This document shows, one piece after another, positions 31,936-39,462 of a stretch of 39,462 nt of DNA; the first letter of the stretch is position 1, and each line of letters opens with the position of its first letter. Origin of the DNA: Candidatus Faecivicinus avistercoris (GTDB lineage Bacteria; Bacillota; Clostridia; Christensenellales; Aristaeellaceae). The stretch spans positions 1-39,462 of the forward strand of contig DVJL01000097.1 in the NCBI GenBank assembly GCA_018716805.1, written 5' to 3'. A program made the translations under genes and the position numbers. Below the pieces are notes generated by a model. It searched no databases. It was not told the DNA's origin and was given only the letters and a program-made list of their open reading frames with translations.

Positions 31936-33051
31936 GTGAAAGAGGTCAATATTCTGGGAAAAGGCGCCGTCTGCCGGTTTCCCAGCCATCTGTTTGGATA
32001 CACCGCATGGCCTTCCATTGAAAGGCTCCCGGACGGCACGCTGATCGCCGTCGCCTCCGGCATGCGCATGGGGCACCTGTGTTTCTGCGGCAAGACGGTC
32101 ATGTACGTCAGCCGCGACGACGGGAACACATGGGCCGGCCCGACGGTCATCAACGATACGCCGCTCGACGACCGCGATGCCGGCATCCTCTGGCTGGGCG
32201 GCAGGAAGCTGCTCTTGACCTGGTTCAATCTGGAAACGAAGTATCTCGCCGCATATCGGGGTGCACGCGATGAAATGACGCCGCAGCAGCGGGCGATCGT
32301 CGATGCGATGACCCTGCATTACTCCGACGCGGTCGACGAAAAATGGGCCGGCTCATTCTGCCGGCTGAGCGAGGACGGCGGCGTCACATGGAAAGAGCCG
32401 CACCGGTTGCCCGTCACGGCGCCGCACGGCCCGGCGCGGCTGCGCGACGGCCGGCTGCTGATTCTCGGCAAGGATTTCAAAAACAAAGAGCCTTCCGGCG
32501 ACGGAGGCGCAATCTATGCCTGTGTCTCCAGCGACGAGGGCGTCACATGGGAAACCCTGTCTTCCATTCCGCTGCCCGACGGAACGCACAACAACAACTA
32601 TTTTGAACCCCACGTCATCGAACTTCCCGACGGAAAACTCGTTGGACACATCCGCTATCAGCATTGGGCGGCATACCACAAATTTCAGCCGTTTACCATA
32701 TTTCAAACGGAATCGAGCGACGGCGGCCGCACATGGACAGAGGCAAGGCCGCTCGGCTGCTGCGGTTCCCCGCCGCACCTGCTCCTGCACTCGTCCGGCG
32801 CGCTCGTCTGCACCTACGGCCGGCGCGAAGCGCCGCTCGGCGAGTCGGCAATGGTCAGCTGGGACGGCGGCAAAAACTGGCAATTGGACTACGCCATCGA
32901 CGCAACCGCCCCATCCGGCGACCTCGGCTATCCCGCGTCGGTCGAAATGGCGGATCACAGCATCCTGACCGTGTACTATCAGAAGCCAGAGAAGGATGAA
33001 CTGTGCACGTTGATGTACACGCGCTGGGAACTTCCGCGCAAGAAAGGATGA
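31936..33051 (+). CDS. Sialidase-like (Asp-box/BNR) protein 1
   Basis: 371 residues, a predicted six-bladed propeller. Five Asp-box turns are visible: SRDDGNTW, SEDGGVTW, SSDEGVTW, SSDGGRTW and the degenerate SWDGGKNW. An N-terminal RFPSHLFGY segment lies where sialidases place their first arginine. No signal peptide, so cytosolic. GH33-type hydrolysis of a sialic or other ulosonic acid glycoside is one option, but the full arginine triad was not verified. The start is GTG at 31936, eight bases after AGGAG; the ATG at 31894 lies within the preceding hairpin. Confidence 0.82.
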   Translation: MKEVNILGKGAVCRFPSHLFGYTAWPSIERLPDGTLIAVASGMRMGHLCFCGKTVMYVSRDDGNTWAGPTVINDTPLDDRDAGILWLGGRKLLLTWFNLETKYLAAYRGARDEMTPQQRAIVDAMTLHYSDAVDEKWAGSFCRLSEDGGVTWKEPHRLPVTAPHGPARLRDGRLLILGKDFKNKEPSGDGGAIYACVSSDEGVTWETLSSIPLPDGTHNNNYFEPHVIELPDGKLVGHIRYQHWAAYHKFQPFTIFQTESSDGGRTWTEARPLGCCGSPPHLLLHSSGALVCTYGRREAPLGESAMVSWDGGKNWQLDYAIDATAPSGDLGYPASVEMADHSILTVYYQKPEKDELCTLMYTRWELPRKKG

Positions 33052-33057
33052 TACCGC

Positions 33058-33867
33058 ATGTATCATGAATTGACCCATTCCATCCGCAGGAGCAAAGTTC
33101 TCGAAAAGATCCGCTCGGGCAAGATCGCCTGTTCCATCAAGGTCAATGTCTCCGGACAGGAGGCCACCGAAATCGCCGCGATGAGCGGCTTCGACTGCGT
33201 CTGGACCTGCATGGAGCACTGTCCCACGAGCATTGACACGGTCAAAAAACAGGTGGCCGTTTGCAAGGCGCACGACGCCGACCTGCTGGTCCGCGTGCCG
33301 CGCGGGTCATACAGCGAGTACATTCGCCCCCTTGAGATGGATGCGACCGGGATCATGGTCCCCCACGTCATGTCCCTGGAAGACGCAAAGCGCATCGTCA
33401 GTCAAACGCGCTTCCAGCCGGTCGGCCGCCGTCCGGTCGACGGCGGCAACGGGGACGGCCAGTACGGCCTGCTTTCCATCCCGGAGTACCTCCGCCAATC
33501 CAACGAAAACAAGATGGTCATCCTCCAAATTGAGGATCCGGAACCGTTGGAGCGGGATCTCGAGGCGATCTGCGAACTGCCCGGCTACGACATCCTCTTC
33601 TTCGGCCCCGGCGACTTTTCCCACATCACCGGCCATGCCGACGACATCATGCATGAAGACGTGATCGCCGCCCGCAGGAAAATCGCGCGCGCTGCCCGAA
33701 AATATGGAAAGCCGCTCGGAACGGTCTGCGTGGGCGATCCCCGCATTCTCATCGACGAGGGCTTCCAGCTGCTCAACCTCGGCTCGGACGTGAATGCGCT
33801 CACCAGCTTTTACCGCGAAAAGCGCCGGGGATTCTACGAGCTTCTAGAGGAAATGCACCAAATCTGA
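33058..33867 (+). CDS. HpcH/HpaI-family aldolase
   Basis: 269 residues, TIM-barrel class II aldolase of 2-keto-3-deoxy acids (pyruvate-releasing). Visible family features: FDCVWTCMEHCP near residue 45, LLVRVPRGSYSEYIRP (substrate Arg), ATGIMVPHVMSLEDAK (divergent MVPxV metal region), QIEDPE (metal Glu) and FFGPGDFS (metal Asp). It would split a sugar acid into pyruvate and an aldehyde in the cytosol. It is placed between two sialidase-like genes with only 6 and 28 nt gaps, so the cluster probably degrades a ulosonic or deoxy-keto acid sugar; inference. Confidence 0.88.
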   Translation: MYHELTHSIRRSKVLEKIRSGKIACSIKVNVSGQEATEIAAMSGFDCVWTCMEHCPTSIDTVKKQVAVCKAHDADLLVRVPRGSYSEYIRPLEMDATGIMVPHVMSLEDAKRIVSQTRFQPVGRRPVDGGNGDGQYGLLSIPEYLRQSNENKMVILQIEDPEPLERDLEAICELPGYDILFFGPGDFSHITGHADDIMHEDVIAARRKIARAARKYGKPLGTVCVGDPRILIDEGFQLLNLGSDVNALTSFYREKRRGFYELLEEMHQI

Positions 33868-33895
33868 ATGCGCGCACCGCATGGGAGGATCGCCA

Positions 33896-35077
33896 ATGAA
33901 ACTGCTCTTTTCCGATCCCGTCGTCGTCTCCATGGGGCCGGACAGCCGGACGGCCGGATGGGGGCCTTATCAATTCCCGAACCTGTTTGTCCTAGACGAC
34001 GGCCGCCTGGTCTATACCTTCAACGTGGGCGCCGACTCCGAGACGGCCTACGGAAGCGAGCCGGGATGCTATGTCAGCGCCGACGGCGGCCGGACGTGGT
34101 CTCCCCGCCGGGAAAAGGACTTCTCCGGAAAACTCGGCGTAAAACTGCCCAACGGCGACCGGCTCGCGCCCTACTGCGGGCCCTCCATCCCCTTGGACGG
34201 GCTGAAACTGCCGAAGCCCATCGGCAGCACCTGGCTCGGACATACGATCTACTTGGCAAACGAAATCGATTGCTGCGAAACCACGTGGTCGTTCATCCGC
34301 GCAAACGCGGAATCCCCTGAGGGCAGGCGCGAATTGGCAAAAGTCAACCAGCCCTATTTCATGGTGCGGAGCTGTCAGGGCGTGCTGGTGCCGCCTTCCC
34401 CGCGCGGCCGGCTCCGCATCGCGCCCGATGGTGCCCTGTGGATGCCCCATTACTATCTGGCGGGCACGAATCCCGGAAACGGCGGGTTCATCCCCTACCT
34501 GTGCAACTATCTCTTCCGATCTACGGACATGGGCCGCACATGGGATCTGATGAGCTGGCTGCCCTATGTGCCGGACACCGACGTCGACCCCCTGGCCTTC
34601 TCCCGGGAGGGATACGGCGAAAACGACCTCGCCTTCGCGCCGGACGGATCCATGATCCGGCTCATCCGCACCGACGGCTGCTATCCCCGCAACGGCCCAT
34701 GCTATCTGACCCGCTCGGTGGACGGCGGGCGCACGTGGTCCCCGCTCGAGCGATTTGACGATCATGGCGTTTGGCCGTGCCTGTTGGCATTGCCATGCGG
34801 CGTCACGCTGGCGGCCTATGGCCGTCCCGGCCTTCACATTCGGGCGACAGATGATCCCGCCTGCCTGAAATGGGAACCGCCGGTCGAATGGATCCATTCC
34901 GACGGCAGGCCGGAATCCTCGCCGCGCTCCGTGCTGGCGCAGGGCACCTGCGGCTATACGAACATGGTCGCCCTGAACGACCGCACCGCGGCGGTCGCCT
35001 ACAGCGATTTCCGCATTCCAGACGAGCAGGGGGTTCCGCGCAAGTGCATGATGTTCCGCACCATCACGGTGGAATAG
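33896..35077 (+). CDS. Sialidase-like (Asp-box/BNR) protein 2
   Basis: 393 residues, beta-propeller with three clear Asp-boxes: SADGGRTW, STDMGRTW, SVDGGRTW. YQFPNLFVLDDGRLVYTF stands at the N-terminus, and LWMPHYYLAG and YTNMVALNDRT further on. No signal peptide. It is only distantly like protein 1, so this is a functional pair rather than a recent duplicate. GGGAGGA precedes the ATG at 33896. Last gene of the operon, followed by a bidirectional terminator. The glycosidic substrate is not deducible from sequence. Confidence 0.8.
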   Translation: MKLLFSDPVVVSMGPDSRTAGWGPYQFPNLFVLDDGRLVYTFNVGADSETAYGSEPGCYVSADGGRTWSPRREKDFSGKLGVKLPNGDRLAPYCGPSIPLDGLKLPKPIGSTWLGHTIYLANEIDCCETTWSFIRANAESPEGRRELAKVNQPYFMVRSCQGVLVPPSPRGRLRIAPDGALWMPHYYLAGTNPGNGGFIPYLCNYLFRSTDMGRTWDLMSWLPYVPDTDVDPLAFSREGYGENDLAFAPDGSMIRLIRTDGCYPRNGPCYLTRSVDGGRTWSPLERFDDHGVWPCLLALPCGVTLAAYGRPGLHIRATDDPACLKWEPPVEWIHSDGRPESSPRSVLAQGTCGYTNMVALNDRTAAVAYSDFRIPDEQGVPRKCMMFRTITVE

Positions 35078-35161
35078 TTGGGCCGTTCGTTCCAGCAGGA
35101 CTTCGGAAAGCTCCCTGCGAACAGAAAACTCCCGGATCCCCGGCAAACCTCGCAAACGCAA

Positions 35162-35196
35162 AAATCCCTTCCGGCGAAAAGCCGCCGAAGGGATTT
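35162..35196. terminator. Bidirectional terminator after sialidase-like 2
   Basis: AAATCCCTTC (35162-35171) with GAAGGGATTT (35187-35196), inner CGGC/GCCG, A-run before and T-rich sequence after. It separates the sugar operon from the convergent PstS-like gene. The remaining ~250 bases to 35445 hold no gene I can support. Confidence 0.8.
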
Positions 35197-35445
35197 CTGT
35201 TTGCCGCGCGCGTCGCCCACGACCACTTGCACTTATATTCGGAAGCCCATCGCGGCACCGAACGCCGGAACGGCAGGAAAACTCACTTTCCTGAAAGCCG
35301 TCTGAAGAGGAGAAAGTTCGCAATTCCGCATGAATCTCCCCTTCTCGCGACGAATTCGCGAACCCTAGCGCCAATTCAGGAATCCGCAGCGCCGGAACAG
35401 ACGAAAAGGATACAAACCTTGCACTTCAGGAATTTCAAATGCCTT

Positions 35446-36312
35446 TTAGGCCGCGGGGACGTAGCCGGCCCCGGCGATCAGGTCGCGGCCCTCGTCGGTC
35501 GTCAGCCAGTTGTAGAGCAGTCTGGCGGGCGAATCGGCCGGTTCGTCGGCGCGGATGACCGCGTAGAACTGCTGGGTAAACGGATATGCGCCGGAGGCGA
35601 TCGTCTCGTTCGTTGGCGCGACATCGTTCACGGAGAGCAGCTTGACGCCCGACTGCATGTACATGTTGGCCGCATAATAGTAAACCGAATAGCCGATCGC
35701 GTCGGCGGTATTGCGGTAGGCGGCGATGGCGTCGATCAGCTCATCCATCTCGCCGGCGACCAGCTGCGTCGGCGGCTCGGCCATCTCGACGCCCTGCATG
35801 CACTGGTTCTCCATCATCACCTGGCTTCCGGATTCGGCGTTTCGCTGATAGGCGACGATCTCCATGTCCGCACCGCCGACCTCCTGCCAATTTGTAATCT
35901 CGCCGGAATAGATGCCGACCAGCTGCTCGTGCGTCAGGGAGGCGACGGGATTGTCCTCGTTGACGAGGAACACCAGCGCATCGACGCCGATGGGCTGCAT
36001 CTCCAGCGCCACGCCCGCGCTTTCCGCCGCCTCGTAGACCTCATCGGACGGCTCGTAGACCAATAGCAGGTCGGCGGAATCGTAGATGAGGTTGTAAAAC
36101 GACTGCGTCGTCCTGCCATGCCGGATCGCCTGCCGGGCGGCGGATTCATCCACGCCGGTCGACGCCGACATCAGCGCATAGCTCAGCGGCAGCGTGGCGG
36201 TCGAACCGTCCACGCGGGGATAGTCCTCCTCGGAAAACTGCGGGCATTCCGCAAATGCCGCGCCCAGCAGCATCATCGCGCAGGCCAGCGCGGCGGACAG
36301 AATTCGCTTCAT
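35446..36312 (-). CDS. PstS-like substrate-binding protein (orphan)
   Basis: 288 residues. Signal peptide MKRILSAALACAMMLLGAAF ending AFA-EC, probably signal peptidase I. Phosphate-binding-protein features: DGSTATLPLS near residue 35 (anion-binding Ser/Thr loop), YSGEITNWQEVGG, QRNAESGSQ (second anion loop) and a C-terminal GAGYVPA. Length matches PstS. It lacks neighbouring pstCAB genes; instead it follows a WG-repeat gene by 11 nt in one transcription unit. It may sense or buffer phosphate or another anion rather than feed a transporter encoded here. Confidence 0.85.
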   Translation of the reverse strand: MKRILSAALACAMMLLGAAFAECPQFSEEDYPRVDGSTATLPLSYALMSASTGVDESAARQAIRHGRTTQSFYNLIYDSADLLLVYEPSDEVYEAAESAGVALEMQPIGVDALVFLVNEDNPVASLTHEQLVGIYSGEITNWQEVGGADMEIVAYQRNAESGSQVMMENQCMQGVEMAEPPTQLVAGEMDELIDAIAAYRNTADAIGYSVYYYAANMYMQSGVKLLSVNDVAPTNETIASGAYPFTQQFYAVIRADEPADSPARLLYNWLTTDEGRDLIAGAGYVPAA

Positions 36313-36323
36313 TGCTCTCCTCC

Positions 36324-37802
36324 TCAGTCCATCAATTCCTCATAGTCGCTGATCGTCAAAAGCCACGCGCCGGTTTCGTCCAGCAGGCCGCAGAACGGGC
36401 CCTGCCGCACCCAAAACCGGTTGGCGGACAGGCAGGTGATCGAATCGTAGGCCGCGTCGAGCAGCACGTTTCCGCCGGCGTCGCAGATGCCGAAGCGAAC
36501 GTTTTGCGCCGTCAGGCTGGATGCGCCGTCGTACTCTTCGGCGACGACGTCGTAGTCCTGCGTCATATACCGCCCTTCGCCGTCCAGCCATGCCGTGCAA
36601 TAGATCTGGCGGTAGCTGCCGCCGATCCGCTCGCCGGTCAGGTCCGCCAGCCAGCACTCGCTCTCCGGCCAATCCCCGGTGCTGACGGCCACGCGCTGCG
36701 GCAGCGTGCCGTCCTCGATCTCGTACCACGCGGAGACCGTCTCGCCCTCCTTCGCCCAAAACAGCAGGTTGCCCTCCAGACCGAGGTAGGCCGTGCCGCC
36801 GTCGCCGCTGGCCACGATCATGCCGGCGTTGATCTGGTAGGCGTAGTCCACGCCCGTGGCCGGCGAATCCGCATCCGGCAGGAAATCGCCGGGATCATAG
36901 GCGCGCTTCAGCGTGCCGCCGTCGGCGGATCGGATTTCCAGCGCGCCCGAAGCCGTCACCGCCACGAGCGCGGGCGCGTCGTACTGATCCGACCGGCTGA
37001 TGGTATCGTAGACGGGCGGGAGCACATAGCGCCCCTGCGCGTCGATCACGCCGTAGCGCCCTTCGTCCGTGCTGACGATCGCCGTGCCAAAGGCGAAGTC
37101 GGTCGCGGAGCGGAAGCTCACGCGGAACGGTTCCTCGCCGTTCACATCGAAGTAGTGGTAGCCGTCGCTGCCATAGACCATGCACAGCCCGTCGCGGTAC
37201 GGGCCGATCTGCCAGCGCGCGGTGCGGATGCCCAGCGCGGTCTCGGCGCCGTCCGCATCGATGTAGACCAGCTCGCCCTCATCCCCCGTGGGGAATTCAG
37301 AATCGCCCGCCGGCTCCCTTTCCGGATCGGCGCGCAGCGCCAGAGCGCCGCCCGAACCGCTGAGCGACAGCCACGCATAATCCACCTGAGCGAGCACTTC
37401 TCCTCGCGCGTCCAGCACATCGCAGCCGCCGTCCCAGCGGACGGCGACGATCGCGCCGCCCGCCGCGTCGTAGGACAGCTCGGTGTAATCGAAGCCGGTC
37501 AGCTGCGCGCCGGTTTCGTCCAGCAGGCAGACGCGCGGTTCGTCGCTCCAGACGCCGCCATTCTGCTCCAGATAGGGCGACTGGTCGAACGCCTGCGCGA
37601 CGAATACGCCCGGCACGCCGTCCGACAGCGCGTAGATCCGCGCGTATTCATATCTTTCCGTCAACACCTGTCCGCCATCGTCGACCAGCAGGCCATAGGA
37701 CGCGCCCGAATCCAGATCGACCGACACGGCATACGTCTCCGCCTGCGCGCCCGCCCCAAAGAGCAGCGCGAGCGCCGCCAGGCAAAGCCACCATCGCTTC
37801 AT
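36324..37802 (-). CDS. Secreted WG-repeat protein
   Basis: 492 residues. Signal peptide MKRWWLCLAALALLFGAGAQ ending AQA-ET, then repeated beta-rich units of the WG/KWG type (YGLLVDDGGQVL, YGVIDAQGRYVLPPVYDTI, FGICDAGGNVLLDAAYDSI, FCGLLDETGAWLL). No catalytic residues are recognisable, so a binding or structural role outside the cell is likely. The ATG at 37802 lies eight bases after GGAGG; two in-frame ATGs just upstream overlap that site. It is cotranscribed with the PstS-like gene and divergent from ybaB. No convincing promoter of its own was found in the short gap. Confidence 0.78.
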   Translation of the reverse strand: MKRWWLCLAALALLFGAGAQAETYAVSVDLDSGASYGLLVDDGGQVLTERYEYARIYALSDGVPGVFVAQAFDQSPYLEQNGGVWSDEPRVCLLDETGAQLTGFDYTELSYDAAGGAIVAVRWDGGCDVLDARGEVLAQVDYAWLSLSGSGGALALRADPEREPAGDSEFPTGDEGELVYIDADGAETALGIRTARWQIGPYRDGLCMVYGSDGYHYFDVNGEEPFRVSFRSATDFAFGTAIVSTDEGRYGVIDAQGRYVLPPVYDTISRSDQYDAPALVAVTASGALEIRSADGGTLKRAYDPGDFLPDADSPATGVDYAYQINAGMIVASGDGGTAYLGLEGNLLFWAKEGETVSAWYEIEDGTLPQRVAVSTGDWPESECWLADLTGERIGGSYRQIYCTAWLDGEGRYMTQDYDVVAEEYDGASSLTAQNVRFGICDAGGNVLLDAAYDSITCLSANRFWVRQGPFCGLLDETGAWLLTISDYEELMD

Positions 37803-37883
37803 GCGCATCGCCTCCATGGTATTTGGACGAATCCCGGCGCGGGAAAGTTGCCAAATTCTGTCCGCTTCGCGGAAATTTCGGGC

Positions 37884-37912
37884 TTTACGCCAGCGGAAAA
37901 ATCATGTATAAT
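37884..37912 (+). promoter_or_regulatory. Sigma-A promoter of ybaB-recR
   Basis: TTTACG (37884-37889), 17 bases, TATAAT (37907-37912). The ~119-nt leader has hairpins CGGAGC/GCTCCG (37927-37950) and CGGGCG-CTTT-CGCCCG (38002-38017), and an 11-base direct repeat GGGCGCTTTCG. Confidence 0.8.
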
Positions 37913-38037
37913 GAAAAGAGGTGTCGCGGAGCCTGATGGAAGGCGCTCCGAATGCGCATTTCGGGCGCTTTCGACAGGTCCTGACCCAGCAAGAAACACG
38001 ACGGGCGCTTTCGCCCGAGGAAGGACGGTAGACGGCA

Positions 38038-38382
38038 ATGGCAAGAGGCGGATTCCCCGGCATGATGGGCGGCGGAAACATGCAGCAGCTCGCGCGGCAG
38101 GCGCAGAAGCTGCAGCAGCAGATGGCCAAGATGCAGGAGGATTTGGAGGCGCGCGAATACGAGGCGAGCGCCGGCGGCGGCATGGTCAACGTGAAGGTCA
38201 GCGGCAAGAAGGAAGTGCTCAGCATCGAGATCAAGCCCGAGGCCGTGGATCCCGACGACGTCGAAATGCTTCAGGACATGGTCATGGCGGCGGTCAACGA
38301 GGCGCTGCGCGCGGCCACGGAGACCACCGAGCGCGAGATGAGCAAGCTGACCGGCGGGCTGAACATGCCCGGCCTGTTCTGA
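38038..38382 (+). CDS. ybaB: YbaB/EbfC-family nucleoid-associated protein
   Basis: 114 residues, the standard length. Gly/Met-rich N-terminus ([18 protein letters not shown]), a coiled-coil helix with the Q/K repeats typical of the family ([19 protein letters not shown]), then a small beta domain with [19 protein letters not shown]. It binds DNA as a dimer and is nearly always encoded just before recR. AGGAAGG lies about 13 bases before the ATG. The usual upstream dnaX is missing; a dedicated promoter and leader take its place. Confidence 0.95.
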   Translation: MARGGFPGMMGGGNMQQLARQAQKLQQQMAKMQEDLEAREYEASAGGGMVNVKVSGKKEVLSIEIKPEAVDPDDVEMLQDMVMAAVNEALRAATETTEREMSKLTGGLNMPGLF

Positions 38383-38407
38383 TTTTCAAGGCGAAGAAGG
38401 AAGCGGC

Positions 38408-39004
38408 ATGGCGGAAGTCGAAGCAATCGCAAAGCTGGTCAACCAGCTCTCCAAGCTGCCCGGCGTGGGCCGAAAGACGGCGCAGCGGCTGGCCTACCAC
38501 ATCATCGGCCTGCCCGAAGATCAGGTGCGCGAGCTGGCGGTCGCCATCTTCAACGGCAAAAAGCAGGTGCACTTCTGCCCCGTCTGCGGCAATTTCACCG
38601 ATGTCGATCCCTGCGCGATCTGCTCGGACGCGAGCCGGCGGCGGGACATCATCTGCGTGGTGCGCGACCCGCGCGACGTCAACGCCATGGAGCGGATGCG
38701 CGATTACAACGGGCTGTACCACGTATTGCACGGCGTCATCTCGCCGATGAACGGCACGGGCCCGGACGACATCCGCATCCGCGAGCTGATGAGCCGGCTC
38801 TCGTCCGGCGAGGTTCAGGAGGTCGTGCTGGCCACAAACCCAGACGTCGAGGGCGAGGCCACGGCGGCGTACATCGCCCGGCTCATCAAGCCGATGGGCA
38901 TTCGCGTGACGCGCATCGCCCATGGCGTGCCCGTGGGCGGCGAGCTGGAGTACACCGACGAAGTCACGCTGATGCGCGCGTTTCAGGGGCGGCGCGAGCT
39001 GTAA
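38408..39004 (+). CDS. recR: Recombination mediator RecR
   Basis: 198 residues, full length. Helix-hairpin-helix [19 protein letters not shown] (14-32), zinc finger with Cys57, Cys60, Cys69 and Cys72 ([16 protein letters not shown]), Toprim domain [15 protein letters not shown] with [12 protein letters not shown], and the C-terminal Walker-B-like tail. It works with RecO (and RecF) to load RecA on gapped DNA. It lies 25 nt after ybaB in the same transcript. Confidence 0.97.
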   Translation: MAEVEAIAKLVNQLSKLPGVGRKTAQRLAYHIIGLPEDQVRELAVAIFNGKKQVHFCPVCGNFTDVDPCAICSDASRRRDIICVVRDPRDVNAMERMRDYNGLYHVLHGVISPMNGTGPDDIRIRELMSRLSSGEVQEVVLATNPDVEGEATAAYIARLIKPMGIRVTRIAHGVPVGGELEYTDEVTLMRAFQGRREL

Positions 39005-39307
39005 TTTCGCCCGGAGAATTCTTTCGCGGCTGCGGGGTCGGTTTGCGCAAAATTCGGTTGCGCGCATTCAGCGCCCGTTCCCGCTGTGGGAAAATCTTCT
39101 TCGCAAAAACGGCGGATGGTTTGCGAAAGGGCGGGCCTCGCGCGGTGAGATCCCGCCGGACGGCCGCGCGGAAATGCGGAGGCTCAGGCAGGCGCATCTT
39201 CCGGAAGCGCTGAGGCGCCGGTTGCGCGCGCGGGAAGTCAGGCGCGCCATCCGCGGCAGGGCGTCACGCCCGGGCGCGGCCCTTTCGGGCGCAAGGAGGC
39301 AACAGGC
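39005..39307 (+). other. Post-recR gap with an open frame lacking a normal start
   Basis: A frame stays open from the recR stop to TGA at 39309-39311, which overlaps the next gene's ATG (ATGA). It would encode about 100 Arg-rich residues but has no ATG/GTG/TTG with a ribosome site; the only ATG (39174) gives 45 residues. In related bacteria a small yaaL-like gene can sit here. I see no homology and treat it as non-coding until shown otherwise. Confidence 0.3.
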
Positions 39308-39462
39308 ATGAAGCTGTTCATTCACAGTCCCAATCCGCGGCCGCGGCAGAGCCGCGCGCTGGCGGTCATCTGGGGCGCGCTGGCCGTCGCGCTGACCGCA
39401 CTGGTGGCGGCGCTGTGCGTTCAGATCCTCTCCGAAGGCAGCGGCGCCGGCAGCGCGGCGCT
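39308..39462 (+). CDS. Membrane protein N-terminus, cut by window end
   Basis: The first 51 residues of a protein starting MKLFIHSPNPRPRQ, a basic N-terminus followed by one hydrophobic helix (about residues 18-41, ALAVIWGALAVALTALVAAL), then a Gly/Ser/Ala-rich stretch. AAGGAGG stands eight bases before the ATG. It could be an uncleaved signal anchor of a secreted or envelope protein. No family can be named from so little sequence. Confidence 0.65.
   Translation, partial: MKLFIHSPNPRPRQSRALAVIWGALAVALTALVAALCVQILSEGSGAGSAA

Noticed and set aside
37919-38037. Small SRP RNA (scRNA) or riboswitch in the ybaB leader
   Set aside because: The conserved GGAAGGNAGCA SRP loop context is absent, and no known riboswitch core was recognised.
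39174-39311. 45-residue Arg-rich gene overlapping the final partial gene by ATGA
   Set aside because: No ribosome site before the ATG, extreme composition and no recognisable family; open frames are common in such GC-rich sequence.

Overview
The window looks like chromosomal DNA from an uncultured, high-GC (about 60% by eye) member of the Clostridia, perhaps Christensenellales-like. This rests on consensus sigma-A promoters, strong AGGAGG ribosome sites, a ybaB-recR pair, YesN-type and GntR/LacI regulators, ATPase-less Lpl/Ytc-type sugar ABC transporters and a DUF5107/TPR protein. The exact lineage is inference. I saw no tRNA, rRNA, phage or transposase genes.

Layout. 1-1532 (-) holds release factor 3 (prfC), cut by the window edge, with a long leader that contains a possible 9-residue leader peptide. 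2084-3265 (+) holds a nitroreductase, a small unknown protein and a MazG-like protein. 3651-3974 holds two tandem copies of what appears to be a previously undescribed small-RNA gene. Each has three 11-bp-spaced TTCAC-like repeats before a TATAAT box, and two hairpins with the same CTTGAGCAA loop. 4001-5182 (-) is a YqhD-type alcohol dehydrogenase with a perfect promoter, and 5531-5920 is a 45-48 bp minisatellite.

5973-16147 (-) is one eight-gene carbohydrate operon: two permeases, a solute-binding protein, two Gfo/Idh-type proteins, an FGGY kinase, an amidohydrolase and an AraA-like isomerase. Divergent from it, 16624-17837 (+) encodes a TIM-like isomerase and a YjbQ-family protein. A DeoR regulator (17889-18713, -) diverges from a second YjbQ paralogue, a SIS isomerase and an SGNH hydrolase (19098-21171, +). 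Together these look like one polyol or sugar-phosphate region under DeoR control, with the substrate unknown. 21489-24070 (-) holds a cytosolic GH50-like glycosidase and the C-terminal half of a permease.

At about 24066-24071 two divergent genes, that permease and a DUF5107/TPR gene, are both cut off at their 5' ends, back to back. This is either a rearrangement or an assembly join. Beyond it lie an orphan YesN-like response regulator and a seven-gene operon (27431-35077, +): GntR/LacI regulator, two permeases, solute-binding protein, two cytosolic Asp-box (sialidase-like) proteins and an HpcH/HpaI aldolase. The last part has a WG-repeat protein and an orphan PstS-like protein (-), then ybaB, recR and a membrane protein cut by the window end (+).
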